Notes under the pieces: model-generated
Database searches by the model: none
What the model saw: only the letters and a program-made list of their open reading frames with translations
What the model was told of the DNA's origin: nothing
Origin: Bacteroidales bacterium
GTDB taxonomy: Bacteria; Bacteroidota; Bacteroidia; Bacteroidales; UBA7960
Direction: 5' to 3'
Length of the DNA: 59,047 nucleotides
NCBI GenBank assembly: GCA_007131245.1
Contig: SLQX01000016.1
Location: 1-59,047 of the forward strand
Position numbers and translations under genes: made by a program
Shown: piece after piece, positions 31,324 through 41,470 of the stretch
Layout of the letters: each line of letters begins with the position of its first letter
Position numbering within the stretch: position 1 is the first letter of the stretch

Positions 31324-33366
31324 CTATTTCCAAAACCTCAGCAAGAGTACCTCTGCAAACAAAAACAATAATCCCATAAAAAGAAAAGCTTTCCAGAGTT
31401 GTCTTCCACCGCGTGCTGTTTCTAACTGCCGCTCAAAGGAAATATCTCCGGTTTGAATTACATGACTCCTGACATTGTCATAACTCCCAATAAAGCTGTT
31501 AATTTCACTGCTAGTGTAACTTTCCAGCAATGACTCCCGCCGGTCATAATTAAAAGAAAGCATTCTTAAAACATGGTCTCCTGATTCCAGGGCATAGTTT
31601 CCCGCATCCCTTATTTGGCCATGAAGAAATAAGCGCGCCAGGTTACCTGTAGTGCGGACTTCAGGAATTACTTCAAGCTCATCACCCGTTATGGCAAACA
31701 ACTTGTCAGCGGGCACGGAAACATCCCTTACCGATACAAGTTCATCCACACCCAGGGTGTAATAGAGGGGGTGGAATGAGGCACTATGTAGAGCAATATT
31801 ATATACCGTTGGCACAAACATAGCATGACGCGGAAAATTGCTAAATTGGTCATTGGCCGGAACCGTTGACAGAAAAACCTGGCCCTGCCCGCTTTGTGCC
31901 GAAACAAAAAATTCATTCCCATTTTGCAACTGCATCAAATACTCTTGTTGTCCACGTGCTTGCTGTTCTAAAATAAAATACTGTTCCACCGAAGGCAAAT
32001 CTATATTTTCAGGGATATGGTCAAAAACACCGGTGTAAATATGGTGCAACTCGTTGATAGCCGTAACGCGCGTGCTTTGAGTATCCAGTTGAGCATAACC
32101 ATTTACATTTAGGCCAGCCAGGAATTCGTTGAAAGAGGTAAAATCCATGTTTTCGGCCGGAAACACAAGCAGGTTTCCCCCATCCTCCACATATCGCTGA
32201 AGCTCCAAAGAGAGTCCGCCACCAATGGCTTCCAACTCATTGAGTATAATCAGGTTTTGGTTAACAAAAGAAGCATAATCAATGGAGCCAACATTCATAT
32301 TGGTGAAAGTAAAAGTTGTATCAGATGCCAGCAGTGCATTTAAAAAACGGTTGGAGCTTTGCTGGTTGATAGCAAGCACCGGGATATTTTCACTCAATTG
32401 AAAACTAAAATAAAAACGGTCATCAAAAGTTACTGGATGATCATTGATTTCAACATATCCCCGCTGTAATGTTTCCCTGTCGAGTGTATAGGTGAGGGCA
32501 ACTTCTGCATAAGCCCCTGGCCTTATGTCAAATGTAGCCACCGAGCGTTGGGCACCATTTACATATAGTCGTACGGGTTGATTTTCAAGCTGCTCATCCG
32601 AATCATTAAAAATCCTTACCTGCAAACTAATGGCTTGTCCGCTCATTCTTACAGGGTTATCTATCCACACAGAATCAATAAACAGGTTAGCAGGCTGTGG
32701 GGAAGAAAAAGGAATAAAATAATACTCAAACGTTGAATCAGGCTGAGTTTGCTCAAAATCTGTCACATTTTTCTGAAAGTCGGAAAGGATAAAAGCGTGT
32801 TTTTGTTCCCGACCAGGTTCTTGCTGAATAATTTCCTGCTGACGCTGAACAACTTCGGAAAGTTTCCTCACCGAGGGGCTAAATGACACCTCATCCAGCA
32901 GTCGCAAGAAGTCATCCCTGCTTACAAACCTCTGATGCCGCCCCTCAAAATCATTGGTTAATAGCTGAAACTGATCTGTGGGGTTGAAAGCTTGCACAAT
33001 CTCCCTGGCGGTCTCCCTGGCCTCGTCAAACAAAGTACCATAGGCCGAGCCGGCCTCCATACTAAAGGAGTTATCAATAAACAAGCTCAGCTTATTACTC
33101 TCGGTAACTTCTTGTCCATCATAGTGAAGCGGGATGTAGGGCCGGGCAAAAGCAAAAACCAACAGTGCAATGGCAAGAATCCGGCTAATAAGAACCAACA
33201 GATGCTTTAGCCTGGCTTGCTTCTGGGTCTCATCGCTCAGACGTTCCAAAAAGCTGATGTTGGAAAAATAAACCTTTTTAAATCTGCGAAAATGAAACAA
33301 ATGGATAATGATGGGTATACTTATAGCAGATAGTGCCAGCAAAAACCAGGGATAAAGGAAGCTCAT
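31324..33366 (-). CDS. BatA / N-terminal double-transmembrane domain protein
   Basis: N-terminal FLYPWFLLALSAISIPIIIHLFHFRRFKKVYFSNISFL; VWA-like region (LSLFIDNSFSME); C-terminal TM helix. Confidence 0.9.
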   Translation of the reverse strand: MSFLYPWFLLALSAISIPIIIHLFHFRRFKKVYFSNISFLERLSDETQKQARLKHLLVLISRILAIALLVFAFARPYIPLHYDGQEVTESNKLSLFIDNSFSMEAGSAYGTLFDEARETAREIVQAFNPTDQFQLLTNDFEGRHQRFVSRDDFLRLLDEVSFSPSVRKLSEVVQRQQEIIQQEPGREQKHAFILSDFQKNVTDFEQTQPDSTFEYYFIPFSSPQPANLFIDSVWIDNPVRMSGQAISLQVRIFNDSDEQLENQPVRLYVNGAQRSVATFDIRPGAYAEVALTYTLDRETLQRGYVEINDHPVTFDDRFYFSFQLSENIPVLAINQQSSNRFLNALLASDTTFTFTNMNVGSIDYASFVNQNLIILNELEAIGGGLSLELQRYVEDGGNLLVFPAENMDFTSFNEFLAGLNVNGYAQLDTQSTRVTAINELHHIYTGVFDHIPENIDLPSVEQYFILEQQARGQQEYLMQLQNGNEFFVSAQSGQGQVFLSTVPANDQFSNFPRHAMFVPTVYNIALHSASFHPLYYTLGVDELVSVRDVSVPADKLFAITGDELEVIPEVRTTGNLARLFLHGQIRDAGNYALESGDHVLRMLSFNYDRRESLLESYTSSEINSFIGSYDNVRSHVIQTGDISFERQLETARGGRQLWKAFLFMGLLFLFAEVLLLRFWK

Positions 33367-33748
33367 TCAAAAAGTTGGATTTAAAGATTCTGTTTTCTTC
33401 TTCTACTTTACTCAAACAAAATTAATCTTTATTATTGAACGTATTCTACTTAAAATGTTTAAGACCTGGTCAAATTGTCTAAAAAACCGTTAACATAAGC
33501 CGACTACAATTATATTCGCTGCATTGCAACTTCTGTTTGCAGCAGAGCCCTGGTGAGATTTGCAGAAACAGCAACCGTATCTTTGCCAATAAACCCATTT
33601 GCCCCGGCACTCAAATTTGATTCGGGTTAATTTTTGTATATTGCGAAAAATTATCAAAACCAAAACCCTGATTTATTCATTTACAACTTACCATTGGGGG
33701 GCTCTGTTTATCGAACTACCAGGCTCCTTTTTATCAATCAATTACATT

Positions 33749-36700
33749 ATGAAGCTTTTAAAAATTACTCTGTTTAATGCATTCATGGCCATTTTTGTTT
33801 TGGCAACCCCCGCATTAAGTCACAACATTATTACCTCCCATTTGCAGGAGCGGATTTCTGAAAGCAAATCCGGTGAGCATATTCGTATCAACATTCGTCT
33901 TGCAGAACAATATGACAGCCAATTACTGGCAACCAAAACAATGGGGGTTACCGATCCCCAGCAGAGAAGAAAAATTGCAAGCGAAACACTAAAATCATTT
34001 AGTAAAGCCAGCCAACAAGATTTACTTACTTTTTTGCAATACCAGCAAAAGAACATGGAGGTGAGTGGTATCAAATCCCATTGGATCATTAATCTCATTA
34101 ATGCCTATGCTACTGCTGAAGTGATAGAAGAAATTGCCCTGCACCCCGATGTGGTAAGGGTAGATTATGATCAATACCGCCAGGTTCTTGATCTGGAGGC
34201 ACCAGCTGCACCCACAGCCAGGGCAGATAAATTGAGTGACGGCATCGGCGATGGCAGTGATATTGAATGGAATGTTAGTCATATCAACGCCCCTGAGGTT
34301 TGGCAGCAGGGGTTTACCGGTGAAGATATCATTGTTGCCGTTTTGGATACAGGTGTAAACGCCCACCAGGATTTATCCGGGCGAATGTGGGAGCATCCGG
34401 ATTACCCCAATCATGGTTACAACTTTGCAGACAACAATTACGATACCTTTGATGGCTCAGGCCATGGAACACACTGTGCAGGTACGGTAGCCGGAAACGG
34501 TACTGCCGGTACCATCACAGGAGTAGCACCAGAGGCAATTATCATGGATTTGAAAGTACTTGACTCCTCGGGGGGTGGTACCGAATCGGGTGTATGGGCG
34601 GCCATAGAGTTTGCAGTAGACTATGGAGCCCATGTGATGAGTTTGTCGTTGGGTTGGCAACACCAATGGGGCCCTGACAGGGCAGCCTGGCGCACAGCCA
34701 TGGAAAATGCCATGAGCGCCGGAGTTATTGCATCCGTTGCAGCAGGAAATGAGGGAGACTGGGGAGGACAGCCCGCTCCAAATAATATCAGAACACCCGG
34801 TGACTGCCCGGCACCCTGGTCACACCCCGACCAAATATCAGAAGGCGGTAATTCAGCTGTGGTAACGGTTGGCTCAACAACCCAAACCGATAATATCTCC
34901 GGGTTTTCAAGCATTGGGCCGGTAACCTGGCAAAATGTTGCCCCTTTCAATGATTATGCTTACAATCCCGGCACAGGACTAATAATTCCTGATGTTGTGG
35001 CTCCCGGCAGCAACATTAACTCACTGGATAATGAATCTGAAGATGGATATACCGTAAAAAGCGGCACATCAATGGCTGCTCCCGCGGTGGCAGGATTAAT
35101 GGCACTGATGTTATCCAAAAACCCTTTTCTTACCCCCGAAGAAATGAGTCAAATCCTGGAGGAATCTGCTGTATCCTTAAGTGAAACCAAAAGTAATACT
35201 TATGGAAGCGGAAGAATTGATGCCCTGGAAGCTATCAATGCAACCAGTTTTTCGGGCTTGATTTACCAAAGCCACATTCTCGACGACAGCCAGGGAAATG
35301 ATGATGGGTACATCAATCCTGGTGAACTAATCAACATTGCTATTACAATGCACAACCCCACGGAGGAAGACATCACAGATGCCACCCTAATAGTAAGTTC
35401 TGACTCTGACTATATTTCATTTACCGACAGCATTGTGCACCTGGGCGATTTTGAGGCCGGAGAGTACAAATTCTTTAACAATGTAGCCACCTTTGAAACA
35501 TCCGAGGTTATTCCGGGGAATCACGAGATTACTTTTAGCCTGGTGTCTTTCTCAACGCACGATGATGATGACATATGGGAAAGCAGCTTTGTGGAAACAG
35601 CACATGCCCCATACCTTTCTATTGAAGAGCTGTCTATCGACGACAGTCAATACGGAAATGACAATGGAATTCTCGACCCGGGTGAAACGGCAAACATTAT
35701 TATAAAATTGAAAAACACCGGACAGCTTGAATCAGACAATGGCACAATAGAGTACAGTACAGAAAGTGAATGGCTTACACTGCTCAGCGATGAGCCCATT
35801 GAGCTACCATTATTGGCTCCCCAGGGCAGTATCGAATTAATTATTCCCGCCACAACCTCCTTGGAAACACCCCTGGAGTCTGCTGAAAGTTTGTTTATAA
35901 CTGCCCAGTCAGGCCTTTACACTTTTGAAGACTACCAGAATGTCATCATTGGTGAAGTTCCTGTATTTTCTGATGGCCCTATTCCTACAACCTTTAATTC
36001 ATCCCCCAACAGCAGCTCACATGCTACTCAACCAGGGCAGTTAACGGTAAACATTCCGAAGGATGCCACTATTACTGGTGTTGACGTAGAGTACAAAATG
36101 ACATCAACCAGCGCTGCATGGATGAGTGAGCAAAGATCGTTTATCAGGTGTGTTTCAGAAGGTGGAACAACCGAACCCCAGGTTTACCAGGGTAGCAACA
36201 ACTCGGGAGGAACCTATACCTATGAACGAACTAACCTTGACATCGCAAACAATGTAACCGGTGGTGGAGATATTGAATTTGAACTTCACGCTTTCCGAAC
36301 ATGGGGTGGCAGCGGCACAAACACTCAATATGCTTATGTTCCCAACAACTCCTGGCGCCTAACCTTACACTATGAACTTCCCGACATAGACATCACTTTC
36401 AAAGTCAGTAACCAAATCAATGAAACGGTTGAAGGTGCCGTGGTAAAAGTCTCTGAAGGTGAACAAAACACAAATGAACAAGGCGAAACAACCTTTACAA
36501 TAATCCCCGGTGGTTACTTCTATTCTGTCATGGCTGATAAACATGTGCCCATCGAAAATCAACATATTCATATTAACCAGGACACCATTGTCGAAGTTTT
36601 GATGGAAAGATTATTTTATGCCAGCTTTAACATCAGTGATCCGGATGGAAGCACCATCGATGAAGCCTTGCTAAAGGTTGAAGGTGAAGTTATTGAAGGT

Positions 36701-37330
36701 CATCAACTGATAGATCTGCGCAACGGAATCTTTGAATATACCATTGAAGCAGAGGGATATGCCCCCTTTGAAAACCAATTTGAAATTAACGATGCTGACC
36801 TGGTTATTGATGTGGAAATGAATCCTTTCTACAAAGTTCATTTTGCTGTTTTTGACCAATGGAGTACTCCGGTTGAAAATGCAACATTTACGATTGAAGA
36901 AAGCACTTACGAGGAAGGAGTCTTTAGCTTTGAGCAAATGCTTGCCGGAACCTATAACTACACAGTCTATGCAGATTACTACCAGGAATACCATGACACT
37001 TTTACAATCATAGACGATGATCTTCAATTAGAAATTTACCTGGATGCAGATGGTACAGATGTAATCCAAGCCGACCCCGATGAGAATATTCGTATTTACC
37101 CTAACCCGGCAAAAGACCAGGTGAATATTGAATTGGACAGGATGGACAACAATTCTTACCAAGTGACTTTGCTTAACCAACTTGGCCAAGCTATAAAAAG
37201 CATTGACTCAGGAAGCAGTCAGAATGCTATAAAACTAGAATTAAATGTATCGAAACTAAATGCCGGAATTTATTTTCTGCGCATTGAAAATCAACATATG
37301 AATTATTCACACAAACTTATTGTGCGGTAA
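33749..37330 (+). CDS. Secreted S8 (subtilisin-like) serine peptidase with T9SS type A sorting domain
   Basis: Catalytic triad VAVLDTGVNAHQD / GHGTHCAGTVAG / GTSMAAPAVAG; C-terminal IRIYPNPAKDQVNIEL...GIYFLRIENQHMNYSHKLIVR. Signal-peptide-bearing ATG at 33749 (MKLLKITLFNAFMAIFVLATPALS) preferred over ORF-track start 33599. Confidence 0.93.
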   Translation: MKLLKITLFNAFMAIFVLATPALSHNIITSHLQERISESKSGEHIRINIRLAEQYDSQLLATKTMGVTDPQQRRKIASETLKSFSKASQQDLLTFLQYQQKNMEVSGIKSHWIINLINAYATAEVIEEIALHPDVVRVDYDQYRQVLDLEAPAAPTARADKLSDGIGDGSDIEWNVSHINAPEVWQQGFTGEDIIVAVLDTGVNAHQDLSGRMWEHPDYPNHGYNFADNNYDTFDGSGHGTHCAGTVAGNGTAGTITGVAPEAIIMDLKVLDSSGGGTESGVWAAIEFAVDYGAHVMSLSLGWQHQWGPDRAAWRTAMENAMSAGVIASVAAGNEGDWGGQPAPNNIRTPGDCPAPWSHPDQISEGGNSAVVTVGSTTQTDNISGFSSIGPVTWQNVAPFNDYAYNPGTGLIIPDVVAPGSNINSLDNESEDGYTVKSGTSMAAPAVAGLMALMLSKNPFLTPEEMSQILEESAVSLSETKSNTYGSGRIDALEAINATSFSGLIYQSHILDDSQGNDDGYINPGELINIAITMHNPTEEDITDATLIVSSDSDYISFTDSIVHLGDFEAGEYKFFNNVATFETSEVIPGNHEITFSLVSFSTHDDDDIWESSFVETAHAPYLSIEELSIDDSQYGNDNGILDPGETANIIIKLKNTGQLESDNGTIEYSTESEWLTLLSDEPIELPLLAPQGSIELIIPATTSLETPLESAESLFITAQSGLYTFEDYQNVIIGEVPVFSDGPIPTTFNSSPNSSSHATQPGQLTVNIPKDATITGVDVEYKMTSTSAAWMSEQRSFIRCVSEGGTTEPQVYQGSNNSGGTYTYERTNLDIANNVTGGGDIEFELHAFRTWGGSGTNTQYAYVPNNSWRLTLHYELPDIDITFKVSNQINETVEGAVVKVSEGEQNTNEQGETTFTIIPGGYFYSVMADKHVPIENQHIHINQDTIVEVLMERLFYASFNISDPDGSTIDEALLKVEGEVIEGHQLIDLRNGIFEYTIEAEGYAPFENQFEINDADLVIDVEMNPFYKVHFAVFDQWSTPVENATFTIEESTYEEGVFSFEQMLAGTYNYTVYADYYQEYHDTFTIIDDDLQLEIYLDADGTDVIQADPDENIRIYPNPAKDQVNIELDRMDNNSYQVTLLNQLGQAIKSIDSGSSQNAIKLELNVSKLNAGIYFLRIENQHMNYSHKLIVR

Positions 37331-37371
37331 TTTTATATCTTCGTTAAACTCTGTAAAAGCTACTTTTATTC

Positions 37372-37435
37372 AAAAACAACCTCCATTTCACTGTTTTCTT
37401 TCAAAGGGAAAGCCTAGGGAGGTTGTTTTTTATCC
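37372..37435. terminator. Long-loop hairpin terminator after the S8 peptidase gene
   Basis: 13-bp arms aaaaacaacctcc / ggaggttgttttt flanking a 33-nt loop; T-rich 3' end. Confidence 0.7.
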
Positions 37436-37476
37436 ATCTGCGGCTCTTACAAAGTTTCGGGTAAAAAGTTTAATAC

Positions 37477-37485
37477 TACCTTTGC
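37477..37485 (+). promoter_or_regulatory. Putative -7 element TACCTTTGC of the DEAD-box helicase gene
   Basis: TAnnTTTG match, 14 nt before the GTG start; upstream TTTC rather than TTTG. Confidence 0.55.
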
Positions 37486-37499
37486 AAAAAAAATAAACT

Positions 37500-38822
37500 G
37501 TGAACTTCCAGGAATTCAACCTTACCACACCGCTGCAGAATGCCATACAGGATATGGGCTTCAGTCAGCCCACAGCCATCCAGGAAAAGGCTTTCCCTAT
37601 TATTATGTCAGGAAAAGATGTTGTAGGTATTGCACAAACAGGCACCGGTAAAACCCTTGCCTACCTGTTACCTTTGATTCGACAACTAAAATACTCCGAG
37701 CAACGACACCCCAGGATCTTAATTATGGTACCCACCCGGGAGTTGGTAATGCAGGTAGTGGAAGAAGCCAAAAAGCTGACAACCTATATGAACGTCCGTA
37801 TTGATGGTGTATACGGTGGCACCAACATCAATACCCAAAGTCAGCGTATTTATCAGGGATTAGATATCCTGGTGGCAACCCCGGGCAGGCTTTTTGACCT
37901 TTCCATGAAAGGAACCCTGCGCCTGAAATCCATTCAGAAACTTGTTATTGACGAAGTAGACGAAATGCTTACCCTGGGTTTCCGGCATCAGTTGGTAAAC
38001 ATACTTGAGCTGTTGCCCCCAAAACGGCAAACACTCATGTTTTCGGCTACACTGGCCGATGAAGTGGAATCTATCATCAAAGATTTTTTCCGCGCCCCCC
38101 AATGGATAGATATCCATTACAGAGGCACACCCATCAGTCGCATTAAGCAATTGCTGTATAAAGCACCCAACTTTGCTACCCAGTTTAACCTTCTCAGCCT
38201 TTTGCTGGAAGAAGACGAGGTGTTTGAAAAAGTGTTGGTTTTTGCCCCTTCACGAAAAGCAGCCGACAAAATTTTCAATAAACTCACCCCAAAGTATGGT
38301 GATGAATTGGGGCTGATACACTCCAACAAAAGCCAAAATCAACGCTTTGGAGCATTGGAGGATCTTAAAAACGGCACTACCAGGATTTTAATATCCACTG
38401 ACCTTGTGGCAAGGGGTGTGGATATTTTTGAGGTAAGTCATGTGATTAATTTCGGTTTGCCTGATATCCCCGGGGCATATATACACCGCATTGGGCGAAC
38501 AGGCCGGGTGGACCGGGATGGTATTGCCATCACCCTGATGGCGGAGCATGAAGAAAATAAAAGGCTGGCCATTGAAAGCTACATGCAAAAAGCCATCCCC
38601 CAGGAGCCACTCCCCGAAGATCTTATCATTAGTAAGGCTGAAGACATATGGGATGAACCAACCCCCAGTGCAGGAGACAAACCCTACCTCAAGCCCCTGA
38701 AACTTCCACAGGGAGGAGGTGCTTTCCACACCAAAAAAAAAGAAAACCTGAAAACCAACCAGGGAGGCCCTGGAAGGAAAAAACGGGTAGCCCTCAAAAA
38801 AAGACAAAAAAGACGAAAGTAG
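37500..38822 (+). CDS. DEAD/DEAH box ATP-dependent RNA helicase (GTG start)
   Basis: AQTGTGKTLAYLLP, PTRELVMQV, VATPGRL, DEVDEM, FSATL, HRIGRTGRVDRDG; basic C-terminal tail. Confidence 0.95.
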   Translation: MNFQEFNLTTPLQNAIQDMGFSQPTAIQEKAFPIIMSGKDVVGIAQTGTGKTLAYLLPLIRQLKYSEQRHPRILIMVPTRELVMQVVEEAKKLTTYMNVRIDGVYGGTNINTQSQRIYQGLDILVATPGRLFDLSMKGTLRLKSIQKLVIDEVDEMLTLGFRHQLVNILELLPPKRQTLMFSATLADEVESIIKDFFRAPQWIDIHYRGTPISRIKQLLYKAPNFATQFNLLSLLLEEDEVFEKVLVFAPSRKAADKIFNKLTPKYGDELGLIHSNKSQNQRFGALEDLKNGTTRILISTDLVARGVDIFEVSHVINFGLPDIPGAYIHRIGRTGRVDRDGIAITLMAEHEENKRLAIESYMQKAIPQEPLPEDLIISKAEDIWDEPTPSAGDKPYLKPLKLPQGGGAFHTKKKENLKTNQGGPGRKKRVALKKRQKRRK

Positions 38823-39298
38823 GATAATCGCGGGATACGGAAAAGAAACATCTATTATCAAAGATGAAGTTTACTGTTTTCCCAATTGGCGAAATTGTTC
38901 AGGATCTAATCGGTAATTATAGGATCCGATTTTTCTTGCGGACGATATGTTGGCAATAACTGCGTGGCCAACCATGATATACATCCTAATTTTAACACAT
39001 CCCATGGGTAACATCCATTTTAATCCCCCCCCGCAACATCAACCCGGTCGTTTTTGAACGGTGACCCAAATGACAAAGCAATTTTTTGGAATGCTATTTA
39101 AAGGAGCCTCAAAGGGTTTCTTTAGTGGATTTTGCCTTTCTATGATTGATATTTTAAGGTATTGATTTTTAAACTATTCATGTGTTTTTCAACAATCCAA
39201 GCTTTTATATAAGGAGGCCTACCAAACATCTTTTTCTTTAACAACCGGCACCCTGCTTTGCACAAAACTTCTTCTCCAATTCAAAAAACAATAATGCG

Positions 39299-39307
39299 TA
39301 CCTTTGC
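39299..39307 (+). promoter_or_regulatory. Putative -7 element TACCTTTGC of the GT2-miaA operon
   Basis: TAnnTTTG match directly 5' of ATG 39313. Confidence 0.5.
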
Positions 39308-39312
39308 CTCCT

Positions 39313-40533
39313 ATGCAAGGAAAACCACCCACCATACACGTTGCTTTACCTGCCATGAATGAGCGGGACTACATCGGGCGTACACTGGAATGCTTACAAA
39401 AGCAATCATTCGGCGACTTTCATACCTGGATTTGCGTCAACCAGCCCGAGAGTTTTCATGAAAATCCGGAAAAACAACACATTTGCCAGAACAACGCCCA
39501 AACACTCAGCCTGCTAAAAAATTACAAGTTGCCAAACCTGCACATCATTGACAAGTCCTCAAAGGGCAAAGGCTGGGAAGAGGGCAAACTGGGTGTAGGC
39601 ATGGCTCGAAAAACCATTATGGATACTATTGCTTCTGTGGCCAGTGACCAAGATATCATATTATCACTGGATGCCGACACCCTTTTCGGCGAAAACTACC
39701 TGGCGTCTGTTTGTCGAATATTCCTGCAAAACCCTGATGCAATGGGGCTTTCCAATCCTTACTATCACCCGCTGGGAGATGATAACAAACTTAACCGTGC
39801 CATGCTTCGGTACGAAATATATATGCGCTACTATGCCCTCAACATGCGCTTCACAGGCACCCCCTATTACTTTACCCCACTGGGAAGTGCGATGGCAGCC
39901 CCGGTTGATGCCTATAAGAAAATCAACGGGCTGACAGCCAAGAAAAGTGGCGAAGATTTTTATTTCCTGCAAAAACTTGCAAAAGCCGGCCAGGTCCTTA
40001 TGTATAACACCGAAATAATATATCCGGGTAATCGTTTGTCCAACAGGGTTTTTTTCGGAACCGGACCTGCAATGATAAAAGGTCTGTCAGGACAATGGAG
40101 TGCTTACCCGCTTTTTAACCCTGAGTTTTTCAAAGAGATAAAAAAAACCATCTCCATATTCCCTGATTTGTTTCATGGCCCCCACCCTACCCCAATGGAT
40201 AATTTCCTTAGTAATCACTTTCGGTGCCCTGACATTTTTGAGCCCCTGCGCAAAAACCACAAAAACCCTGACCGCTTTGTGAAAGCATGTCATGAAAAAG
40301 TAGATGGTCTGCGAATTTTACAATATTTGAAAGTGCAACATGAGCAAAATCCCGGTTGTGACGAAGAAAACCTGGCAACATTTCTCACTGAGAACTTCCC
40401 GGATAACAACCTCACAATAGAACTTAAAGAATTGAATTTTTCAGCTTCTCCCATAGATATCTTAAATAAAATCCGTAAATTTCTGTTTGAAACCGAACTG
40501 AAATTCCAAAAAGAAGATGCAAAACAAATATGA
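39313..40533 (+). CDS. Family 2 glycosyltransferase-like protein
   Basis: IHVALPAMNERDYIGRTLECLQKQSFGDFHTWICVNQ N-terminal GT-A fold; DQDIILSLDADTLF. ATG at 39313 used; the ORF-track TTG (39304) lies inside a likely promoter element. Confidence 0.78.
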   Translation: MQGKPPTIHVALPAMNERDYIGRTLECLQKQSFGDFHTWICVNQPESFHENPEKQHICQNNAQTLSLLKNYKLPNLHIIDKSSKGKGWEEGKLGVGMARKTIMDTIASVASDQDIILSLDADTLFGENYLASVCRIFLQNPDAMGLSNPYYHPLGDDNKLNRAMLRYEIYMRYYALNMRFTGTPYYFTPLGSAMAAPVDAYKKINGLTAKKSGEDFYFLQKLAKAGQVLMYNTEIIYPGNRLSNRVFFGTGPAMIKGLSGQWSAYPLFNPEFFKEIKKTISIFPDLFHGPHPTPMDNFLSNHFRCPDIFEPLRKNHKNPDRFVKACHEKVDGLRILQYLKVQHEQNPGCDEENLATFLTENFPDNNLTIELKELNFSASPIDILNKIRKFLFETELKFQKEDAKQI

Positions 40534-41434
40534 CCTTATCGTGATTACCGGTCCCACAGCCACCGGAAAAACAAGGCTGGCAGCAGAGATGGCCGACAGC
40601 GTGGAGGGAGAAATCATAAGTGCTGATTCGCGGCAGGTTTATAAAGGGATGGACATTGGTACCGGGAAAGACCTGGCTGAATACGTGGTAAACGGCCGTA
40701 TTGTACCGGTGCACCTTGTGGATATTGTTGAGCCCGGCTATGAGTTCAATGTGTTTGAGTTCCAGGAACACTTTCTGAAAGCATTCAACCATATCCGGAA
40801 GAGAAAGAAGCAGGCTTTTCTTTGCGGAGGAACGGGTCTGTATATTGAAGCTGCCCTGGCCAGGTATCAGCTGCTTAAGACGCCTGAAAATCCCGAACTG
40901 CGCAAAAGCTTAGAGCTTCTCACCCATGAAGAACTTGTGGAAAAGCTGGCGGGGCTTCGCCCGTTGCATAACACCACCGATTCCAGTGATCGCAACAGAC
41001 TAATCAGGGCCATCGAAATCGAAACCTACCAATTGGCAAATGCCCATAAAAAGAAAAAGTTTCCAGACTTCTCTCACATCATTTTTGCAGTAGATTTCCC
41101 TCGCGAGACCATCAGAAAGCGTATTACCCAAAGGCTGGAAAACAGACTTGAAAACGGGATGCTGACAGAAATACAAAACTTGCTGAAAAAAGGGCTCAAA
41201 CCTGAGCAATTAACCTTCTACGGACTGGAGTATAAGTACATAACCCAGTATATCACAGGAGAAATTGACTATGAAGAAATGTTCCGGAAATTGAACACAG
41301 CCATCCACCAGTATGCCAAAAGGCAAATGACCTGGTTTCGCAGAATGGAGCGAAAAGGTTTCACCATTCACTGGATTGATGGTACCCTTTGCAATGCCGA
41401 AAAAATTGCTCAAATGCATGAACGACTTGCATAG
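40517..41434 (+). CDS. miaA: tRNA dimethylallyltransferase (MiaA), divergent paralogue type
   Basis: GPTATGKTRLAAEMA, ISADSRQVYKGMDIGTGKD, CGGTGLYIEAAL, RLIRAIEIE, YAKRQMTWFRR. Overlaps the GT2-like gene by 17 bp. Confidence 0.9.
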   Translation: MQNKYDLIVITGPTATGKTRLAAEMADSVEGEIISADSRQVYKGMDIGTGKDLAEYVVNGRIVPVHLVDIVEPGYEFNVFEFQEHFLKAFNHIRKRKKQAFLCGGTGLYIEAALARYQLLKTPENPELRKSLELLTHEELVEKLAGLRPLHNTTDSSDRNRLIRAIEIETYQLANAHKKKKFPDFSHIIFAVDFPRETIRKRITQRLENRLENGMLTEIQNLLKKGLKPEQLTFYGLEYKYITQYITGEIDYEEMFRKLNTAIHQYAKRQMTWFRRMERKGFTIHWIDGTLCNAEKIAQMHERLA

Positions 41435-41470
41435 CCTACAGATGTTTGCACAATCCAACACCATCTCAAT

